From Macrothele yani (Eukaryota; Arthropoda; Arachnida; Araneae; Macrothelidae): DNA of 64,000 nucleotides. Shown here piece by piece: positions 56,794-64,000 of the stretch. Every line of letters starts with the position of its first letter. The stretch's first letter is position 1. Below the pieces are notes generated by a model that saw nothing but the letters and a program-made list of their open reading frames with translations, was not told where the DNA came from and did no database searches. Position numbers and translations under genes: made by a program. The stretch is from assembly GCA_039090855.1 (NCBI GenBank), contig CM077007.1, positions 13,379,515-13,443,514 of the forward strand, read 5' to 3'.

Positions 56794-57084
56794 GCTGAAG
56801 GCTTCCAAGATATAGTAAGACCAGCAAGTCTGAAACTTTGGTAGTGATAATGCCCATGGAGAATAAAATAATCAACGAGGAAAGGTGAAATGAATGTGAA
56901 GTATCCTTAAAATGAATTACATTAGAAATGGAGGGATAGAGGAAAAATTTCTAGTGACAAAGGTTTAATAGAAGGTACAAGCGACAAAATTGCTATGGTA
57001 TAAACACGAATTGAGTAAGAACAAAAGGTAACTTTGACTTGTAGTTATGAAGATGGAGTCACTATGAAAGCGAAATATTGGAGA

Positions 57085-57270
57085 TCTCGTGACTTACCTA
57101 CCTCAGAGGTGATGCATATGTCAGTACGGCAAAGTTGCAACTACAAACTTCGTCGGTGTAGCTTGATTGGGAAAGCATTCGGCTCCGGACCAGAAGAGTG
57201 CTGGGTTCGATTAACCCCACCGGCAAATGGATTTTACGCTGTAGGGTCTAATGGGGTGGAAGAACTGTTT
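57085..57270 (+). repeat. probable solo LTR of the tRNA-like TRIM type
   Basis: A leader resembling element B's terminal repeat (GTGACTTACCTACC, GAGGTGATGCATATGTCAGT) precedes the tRNA-like module CGTCGGTGTAGCTTGATTGG with B box GGTTCGATTAA. No second repeat, primer site or purine tract is found next to it. Similarity is modest. Confidence 0.5.
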
Positions 57271-57274
57271 AAAT

Positions 57275-57974
57275 AATGAAGTGGAGCAAAGAATTTAAAA
57301 AGATTATCGCGACGCAGAGTTGAACGCAGCTTTGCTTTCTGTATATTTCAGTCTACCAAAGATACTACGCTTTACACTCAACAATTCATTTTATGTCTAT
57401 CCGTCGTAATAGCACTGGTGTATTTCCAAGTTACTGTCCACTTGCGTGAGCTCTAGCCAACAGAATGATACCCATTACACTGCAATTATTAAAAACAAAT
57501 TAACACGTCAGCTGCAAAATAATCCTAATAACCATAAAATACTAAGATCGCTCGTCCGTTAGGTCCTCCGTTCGCGAGTAATTAAGCTGAATGACTGGGA
57601 TTGGTTATGGGGCGCCATCTATTATTAAAATTACTCTTAAACTCCAAAATTCAAGAAAAATGCTGTTTTGTTTTAACTTAAAAAATTCCAAGAAAATATT
57701 TTTCATTTATTAACCTTTCTTCTAATGCTTTTTGAATGAAAAGGAATTTATAAAAATGGCACATCAACCTAAAAAAAAACTCCAAATTCTTTCACAAAAA
57801 AAAAAAGCTTTTTTCATTCTCTTTGTTCTTCAGGAGAGTATTTTTACAAGTTCCAATTTCTATTTTGAGATTTTTGTTATTATCCCGTCATTTCTAACGG
57901 ATCTTCGTTAGTTGGGTAATAAAATGGACTCCTAGCGATGAAAGAAACTGATTGCTGTCCCAAGCTTTTTACTG
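57275..57974. other. no gene recognised
   Basis: AT-rich; nothing recognised. Confidence 0.5.
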
Positions 57975-58125
57975 ATTGTTCAAGTGGATTCTGGGTTCGA
58001 GTTGCGAATGAGACATGGACGATGTGCTTGTCCTACGACGTTGATTCCAGTGGCCCTAAATTAGGAATAGGTGACTGCGGATGACATACCTTACGGGGTC
58101 ATTAACTCCAAAGTTAAAACGCATA
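57975..58125 (+). mobile_element. diverged SINE-1 copy
   Basis: CTGGGTTCGAGTTGCGAATG (decayed B box), GACGATGTGCTTGTCCTACG and CCAGTGGCCCTAAATTAGGA follow the SINE-1 order and end GTCATTAACTCCAAAG. A box side and TSD not recognisable. Confidence 0.7.
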
Positions 58126-59324
58126 TTCTTTGCTTTCCATGCCGATGGAAAGAAATATTCACCGTCTTACGTACTTTGAAAATTATAAGGTTCTTGATAT
58201 GTAATTTCTTTTAGCACAGGGTATTCACAGAAGGTATAGTCACGGGCAGATAAACGGAGAGAAAATAAGTATTTCCATTTCCTATTTACCGTGGTAAAAA
58301 AGTAGAAACAATATTAAAAGAAGAAATAGAAAACGGAGTCTCTGCTGAACTGCAGTGTTCCTCGGAGGTATCGACCAATCGGTCAACAACAAATCCACAT
58401 CAGTAATCTGGTACGAAATCTCCTATGTTATCGACGTAGGTTTGATAGAGCAGGTAATCCGAAAATCTTTTAGCATCGGAGTTTGGAAAAGTCTGATCGT
58501 TTGGCAAATAGCATTTACAGAGAGAAACATGTAGACATGCAACGCTTGCGGATCCTCAGGTTGTCGACGATGCTTGATCCAACAGAAATGCTCCTGATAA
58601 TATTCAGAGAGCAAATACCAATTACAGCAGCAGACGCTTGGATGAGCAACTGAGAGGCATTGCTGCAGAGAACACGACTCATAGCTGTTGGGATGATGGC
58701 CCCCAGATAATATCCCTGTTGCAGCATACGTTACTGAACTGTATTAGCGTGTCCTTTGCTGAAGAATGTGATGTGAAATGGAAAAGAGCTGAGAATGTCT
58801 TATCTGTTCAATCGAACATGCACTGTCCGGCCAATTTATTGCATACACCTTCATACTCTGCGTATGAAAACTAATACTCATAAGTTGTGTAATATTGGAA
58901 ATGCAAGTTGCGTGTAAGATCTGTGCTTGAGAAATGTCGAAAAACAGAAATCTGAGCAAAATATTAAATCTTATCATCACACATTTAGAATACATCAAAA
59001 TATAAGTATTCTGAAATCTTACACAGCCTAAATTTAATTACAATGCTTGAAAGATTACGAAGCTACTATTTGTATTAAAATAGCACACGAGAAATCTTGC
59101 ACTAGAATGTACAAAATCTTTTTACTCCAAATTACGTGAAAACCCCTTTCTTGGAGAAGTGGGTCTCAAATAATTGAGCTCTTATAATTTGGTATTTTAG
59201 AAATGTAACTGATTTTTTGATACACTGCATCAACTTTCTCACAGTGCGTTTTTTAAAATCTAATTTTCGCTGCAAGCGTTGCTTTCCATAGATGAAATGT
59301 GAAAGTATACTTAAATACAAATTT
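58126..59324. other. no gene recognised
   Basis: AT-rich; open frames near 58423-58874 show no family motif. Confidence 0.5.
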
Positions 59325-59797
59325 TGAAGATGACAATCCAATGTTTCGTGTAAATATGATAAGTATGTAAAGTCAGATAATATCCGAAAACTTGAAAATT
59401 TTCATCGTCCTGGAGTGGGACTCGAACCCGCGTCTCCCAGATAGCGCCCGGGTATGCTAACCACTAAACCATCCAGAACGACCAAGTTTCAAGTTTGCGA
59501 TTAATTTGAATATAACCATCACAGGATTCGCTAGTCGAAGCAACCGGCATTCATATTTAGCGCATCTGGAGGTTGAGAATCCTATCCCGTGATTGCCCTG
59601 AGGAGCAGTGTGAAAGAAATACGGGATTACACCATATAATACAAATTTTGAAGATGACAATCAGATTTTTGGTGATTGAAAGTAAGATAATATCCGAAAA
59701 TTTTTATCGTCCTGGAGCGGAACTCGAACCCGTGTCTCCCAGATAACGCCTGGGTATGCTAACAACTACACCACCCAGAACGACCAAGTCTGAAGTT
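59325..59797 (-). repeat. family D: two tRNA-like terminal repeats in direct orientation
   Basis: On the minus strand, two copies of a 165-190-bp block (59797 to about 59632, and about 59530 to 59325) run ACTTGGTCGTTCTGG, A box TGGT-TAGTTGTTAG or TGGTTTAGTGGTTAG, B box GGTTCGAGTCC or GGTTCGAGTTC, GACGAT-AAAATTTTC, GGATATTATCT, and TTGTCATCTTCAAAATTTGT. About 110-130 bp with ATCACGGGATAGGATTCTCA separates them; the sequence directly after the first block starts TGGTGTAATCCC, which could be a primer site. The layout is like the TRIM-like elements but unrelated in sequence. The rearranged copy at 7136-7500 is of this family. A tandem SINE pair is an alternative. Confidence 0.65.
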
Positions 59798-59844
59798 TAC
59801 TGTGAAATCTGGGATAGCTTGTTCATAAACAATTCTTAATTACA

Positions 59845-59999
59845 CACTGCGTGTCGTACTACAGAGGTGAAGCACGTGTCAACACAACAAATCTGCTGCG
59901 ATACAATCCGACGGTGCAGTTTAGTCGGTTAAAACAACTGTCTCCAGAGCGATGAGGCGCGCTTCGATCCTTGCCACCGACAAATTGATGAATTTCACA
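59845..59999 (+). repeat. probable solo LTR related to TRIM-like element B
   Basis: TGTCGTACTACAGAGGTGAA and CACGTGTCAACACAACAAAT match the leader of element B's terminal repeat, followed by the tRNA-like module CGACGGTGCAGTTTAGTCGG with decayed B box CTTCGATCC, ending AATTTCACA like element B (TTTTCACA). No primer site follows. Confidence 0.65.
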
Positions 60000-60599
60000 A
60001 CTGAGCTAAATTAAGCGACCTAATGGCCAGATGAGATAAGTCTTAGAACCCAATTACAAGAAAACAGTCTTTATTGTTATAACTTACGGCACTTCAGGTA
60101 CACAACGTATCAACAAACGATTTCATCAGCAAAATTCACAATAGTGATCCAATATCAACTTAGATCGTTGTGTTTATACCTAATATAGTAATTACAGCAA
60201 TTTACTACCGTAATGTATCAACAGCACGCCACAGCGTCACACCATACTTTTGCTACTTGCTCCAAGATATCTCTCTTTCTCATCTGTCAACATACACACG
60301 TCACTCACTCTGACCTCAAGACTGATACATCAAAGCATTCGCTAAGCTAGAAAAATATAACGTTAAGGATAAAACGCCAAAAGAAAACGAACTCAAAATT
60401 TACATAGAGAAATAAACTAAAAATGAAAGTTAAATGAGAATATATTTCATAAACACATCTACTAATGTAAGAGTACGTACATACAGATTAGTAGATGTGT
60501 ACTAGTATGTGCGTGGTCGTGAAGATTGACTAAACCATTGTTCGCGCATAGACTGAAATGTCAGTTTATTAGGTGCGCCTACCTAGTAGTGTGTTTATA
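60000..60599. other. no gene; short hairpin
   Basis: AT-rich. CACATCTACTAAT at 60454-60466 and ATTAGTAGATGTG at 60487-60499 form a 13-bp perfect stem with a 20-bp loop. Confidence 0.6.
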
Positions 60600-61608
60600 A
60601 GCTCTTGGCCTGCCGAATAGCCCGAATTTCTCGGGACATGGAACATACTATATCCTGGAAACCGGAAATGACTGAGTCACTCAGTTTATGCAAATTGAAC
60701 AATAGCAGCGAACATCTTCCACCTCATTCCAAATATGTCCGATGGGGTTTGAATCCTGGGGCTGGGCAAACCCTAAACCAAGGGATAATTAAGTAAGGAA
60801 ATGAGCCCTTGTGTGTCGGTGCGTTACAATGCTTGACGTGTCCGCGTGCTTTAGGATAAACCGTGTCTAAGAAGGGATAAATTTGTTCGGTAACCATGTT
60901 CAGATACGCATAAGTTTTCAGATGTCCTTCGATGGGTATCGGGTGCGGAATGCGAGCCAGAAAAGCATTTCCCAGACCAGCACAGCGATGCCACCAGCTA
61001 GTACTGTTTAAACCTGAGAGGATGGTTCAATGGTTTCATGCTGCTTGCGCCAAATTTGGATACTGCTGTCGGCATAATGCAGGAGGAACCTTGATTCGTC
61101 CGTCCAAGCGACCTGTTTCTAATTCTAAACGACTCAACGTCGATGCTCCTGCACCCACTGGCGGCATGCTTTCGAGTTCTGCCTTAACAACACCGCAATG
61201 GTCATCGGCTGTCGTATTCCGTTCGCGACATGGTCCAATACGTAGTGCGTTCGGAGATGACTCTAAGTATACCAACGTTGAATTCTGTTTTTTCCAGGAT
61301 GTGGCCCATTTGTTTGCTTGGAGGATTCTTTCCAATTTTCCTTGACCTCTCTGATCCACCAAATGTTTTCGTCGTTAGTATAATCTATTGTTGAAAGTCT
61401 TTTGCGTGCCGCTCCATTCACGGTGATCCCCTCTGCTATTGTTGTGCGTAAATTGCAGCCCAAGAGGACAGCATTTTCGGAAATGATCGAACCGCCAAGC
61501 CTGGAACCAACTGAAACGAACTACTGTCAGTTGTTGACTGGAACCAACTACTGTCATGCAAAGCTCAAAATCGCTTAGATCACTCCATTTGTCCATTCCG
61601 ATCCTCAA
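60600..61608 (-). pseudogene. Tc1-like transposase relic
   Basis: On the minus strand MDKWSDLSDFE (from 61597) matches a common Tc1 start. Later pieces in changing frames are ITVNGAARKRLSTIDYTNDE, GQGKLERILQANKWATSWK, FNVGILRVISERTT and a decayed catalytic part: AGLGNAFLARIPHPIPIEGH, FLDTVYPKARGHVKHCNAPT (QQDNAPCH expected, so the second Asp is lost) and PHRTYLE-GG in place of NPIEHLW. Terminal repeats were not found. Many lesions; an old copy. Confidence 0.72.
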
Positions 61609-62342
61609 TCGAACGTTTATTGATGCTCGGCGTGCAATTCTGGCTGGCTTACACCGCTCACACGTGGCGTCCTACGTGTTGGAATAAGATATTTTGCATG
61701 ACGAGAGCAGGTGTACGTAATAAACTTATACCTCAGTGTATATTTCAACATTTTAGCGCTTGCTTTTTTTCATTCACCGTACACTCCAGTAAACGGTTGC
61801 CTTTCTCATGATCGTTTGTATGATTGCATATACGTAGTAGCAGTAAACGTATAACTAAAATTTTTCTCAATTGCAGTTACCTGCTTTCTTCCCTGCTCCA
61901 ATAGTGTTTTACTGTTACATCATACGAAATCATGAACAGAAGAAGTGGAAGCCTGTTATTGAATATGGTTGAGCATAGTAGAAATTCAATATCTGTATAT
62001 TCTGGGAGAATTAAAACAGCATTTTTTTCTTTTTTGAAATGTTATGAATCCTCCTCTTCATCATTGAAATTATTTTACCACAAAAATGAAGTCAGAAATA
62101 TCTGTAACGAAAGGATACTAGTAATTCATGTAACGGGAATCGTGAAATCTCCCCTCGAAAGTCTATAGTTATCACTGCATGTGTACTAATCACGCCAGTT
62201 CATTCATGTATAACATATCATTCATCTGTCGTAGGCTTTCATTAAGCTCTAAGACTCCCAGTTGTTAATGTAGAAAGGAATTACGCAGCTAAATATTTGT
62301 GAGCGTTTGGTTTGAGATGCTGCAGCCCCCTGTATCACGTCG
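61609..62342. other. no gene recognised
   Basis: AT-rich DNA; a frame at 61932-62168 shows no family motif. Confidence 0.5.
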
Positions 62343-62442
62343 GAGCTTTTCTTCATATCCGAAACTGACAAGCGTGTTTCAGAGATGATGAAGAGCTTTT
62401 CTTCATATCCGAAACTGACAAGCGTGTTTCAGAGATGATGAA
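62343..62442. repeat. perfect tandem duplication of 50 bp
   Basis: GAGCTTTTCTTCATATCCGA begins each of two identical 50-bp copies (62343-62392, 62393-62442). Confidence 0.95.
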
Positions 62443-62535
62443 GAGCTTTAGAAAGACATGGTTTTTGAGTCATGATAAACTCATTTATTATCAAGGACTG
62501 ATACTCATCTTAGAAGATGTACTAAGTGCACTGAG

Positions 62536-62875
62536 CTAGTAATCCATGAAACACGCTGTCTAAGCACCAACTTATGAAAAAAACTGAAAGTGTTACTAAA
62601 TAAAAGATGACATATATTTACAGATTAAAAACACACCAAAGAGTTAAAACTACGACGACAAGATCTTTCAAGGCTTCCAAAGCCCCATCTTAAGGCAGAG
62701 CGGTTTCGAAGCCTTGAATGATCTTGTCGTCGTAATTTTAACTCTTTAGTGTGTTTTTAATCTGCAAATATATGTCATCTTTTATTTAGTAACACTTTGA
62801 CTTTTTTCATAAGTATCTTGCTTAGACAGCGTGTTTCATGGATTTTTACTACTCAGCACGAATTTTTTATAGTCA
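62536..62875. mobile_element. inverted-repeat element with 13-bp TSD, probably Penelope-like
   Basis: Arms of about 140-150 bp (62540-62684 and 62702-62850) are inverted: AAACACACCAAAGAGTTAAA on the left, TTTAACTCTTTAGTGTGTTT on the right. The centre, AAGCCCCATCTTAAGGCAGA, reads on the minus strand as CTTAAGATGGGG, a GGCTT/AAGCC stem and GAAA, like a hammerhead with a lost core G. The direct repeat TAAGTGCACTGAG at 62523-62535 and 62876-62888 is a 13-bp TSD, as expected of target-primed retroelements and not of DNA transposons. No open frame. Confidence 0.75.
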
Positions 62876-62888
62876 TAAGTGCACTGAG

Positions 62889-64000
62889 GTAAATGCAGAC
62901 TACGTCGAGAAATGAAAGAACAATATTGCAACGATACGTAATACAGATGTGTTATGCTTAGAATTTATTGAACACCCTTCATTCATCCGCTAATTAAGCC
63001 ATATTTCCTTATCCCAGGGAAAGAGTTCAGTTGAATAACTCTCATGGTAAATGTGTGTATTCTTCTAATTCTCCTTGCATTCCAATTTAAGATCTACGTA
63101 CGAACGATGCTAATTCGCTCTAAGAATTCAAAATAATCTAATCATAATTTCACGTTTGCGTTCTGTACGAGAGGTTAAAATACTTCGGAACTGGAATTAA
63201 TTTCAAATGTATTCCAACTTGCCCCTTTCTCTCGAAATATGTTTCACGTTTAACCTTATCTACTTGATTTGGCAAGCTCTTACATCACACTCACGGAAAG
63301 GGACTTTCATGGTTAGTTTATCATTAAATGTAATAGTTCCGCGAAAGGGAACACGTTGAAAATTAGAACTTGGCAAAACATTTCTAAAGAACAGGAATAT
63401 GACAGCTGTTACCTGTTAAATTATTACAGGAACGTGAGACCCAAAATTTTTGAGTAACTTCTGCTCCTTGACAGATCCACTTCCGCGTAACTTGGGGTAA
63501 CATTTAAAAATAAAAAATCCCATTTGCCAGTTTTGATTTACAACACTTATTTCAATAAATAATCTACATCTGAGTCTTTGTTTCTATACACATAACATGA
63601 AGCAGGGATAGCTCGTCTAAAGGAGCATATTGTGTTCTACTTACTTTTTTCCAGAGCAGTTTATTGAGCAAAAGAAAAAACATTCGTATACTGAAAATTC
63701 TTCGAAAATTAAAACACGTTAATTAATTTTATTAATCGTGCGCTGAAAGCATCATATTATCTAAGACAGGGAAGATATCCGGCATTTTATGGCGTTTATG
63801 TTGTACATTCAAGGTTGAACGAAGCACGAAAATCTCTTTGTTGCGCCCCTACGAACAAAGTGACCCTCTGAGAGCGTAGCTCAACATGCGTAGTTCAGCT
63901 ACCCCCCCCCCCGTTATCTATGGTATACGCATTCTTTGCAATAACATGACAGCAAACGAACGATGAATAAACGGGTTTCTGTACGCCCAACTAATGAGAA
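62889..64000. other. no gene recognised
   Basis: AT-rich DNA to the end of the window, with a C run at 63902-63912. Nothing recognised. Confidence 0.5.

Noticed and set aside
62684..62720. Hammerhead ribozyme at the centre of the inverted element
   Set aside because: Stem II and GAAA can be drawn, but the core reads CTTAAGA, lacking the conserved G, and stem I is weak; kept only as a family hint.

Overview
This window looks like repeat-rich, AT-rich intergenic or heterochromatic DNA from an animal. An arthropod, perhaps a chelicerate, is my guess from the mix of Tc1, mariner, RTE, Penelope-like and tRNA-derived repeats; nothing fixes the species. I could not identify any host protein gene, rRNA or functional tRNA gene. 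Almost every open frame that can be explained is transposon-derived, and all but one short partial frame at the window edge are broken.

Layout. 0-8 kb: the 3' end of a Tc1 element, then a 1.5 kb satellite whose ~155-bp units each carry a CTCF-like core (956-2545), a mariner relic split by a tRNA-derived SINE, a 5'-truncated RTE copy with a 13-bp target-site duplication (TSD), and a rearranged tRNA-like repeat. 8-20.6 kb: a Tc1 element holding two miniature LTR elements (8205-10568), a Tc1 inserted beside an older Tc1, a foldback element, a mariner relic split by a third miniature LTR element (16721-18265), and a LINE relic split by a long inverted repeat and a SINE. 23.5-28.9 kb: a Tc1 and a mariner with both termini, a minisatellite, and a degraded Penelope-like endonuclease. 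31-36.6 kb: a nearly full-length RTE retrotransposon on the minus strand, then an older RTE fragment split by a complete Tc1 element with TA duplication. 38-48 kb: weak LINE and Tigger-like relics, the youngest miniature LTR element (45065-45550) and a second, diverged stretch of the CTCF-like satellite. 49-64 kb: a head-to-head pair of truncated Penelope-like ends, one with an intact-looking hammerhead ribozyme, a ~147-bp tandem array, two more Tc1 relics, a hAT-like element with an 8-bp TSD, more tRNA-like repeats, another Tc1 relic, and a short inverted element with a 13-bp TSD.

The most unusual feature is a set of TRIM-like elements (non-autonomous, about 420-590 bp). Each has direct terminal repeats of about 140-180 bp, a primer-binding site beginning TGGCGCCC (tRNA-Lys type), a purine-rich tract, and 4-5 bp TSDs in the clearest copies. 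The terminal repeats contain a tRNA-like module with A and B boxes. Four paired copies and one or two probable solo terminal repeats are present. Two insertions can be read as clean events because removing the element and one TSD copy restores the interrupted transposase reading. I am not aware of this LTR arrangement being described in animals; plant Cassandra elements, with 5S rRNA in their LTRs, are the nearest analogy.

The order of insertions can be partly read from nesting: mariner, Tc1 and LINE relics are hosts; SINEs, TRIM-like elements and one Tc1 are the later arrivals.
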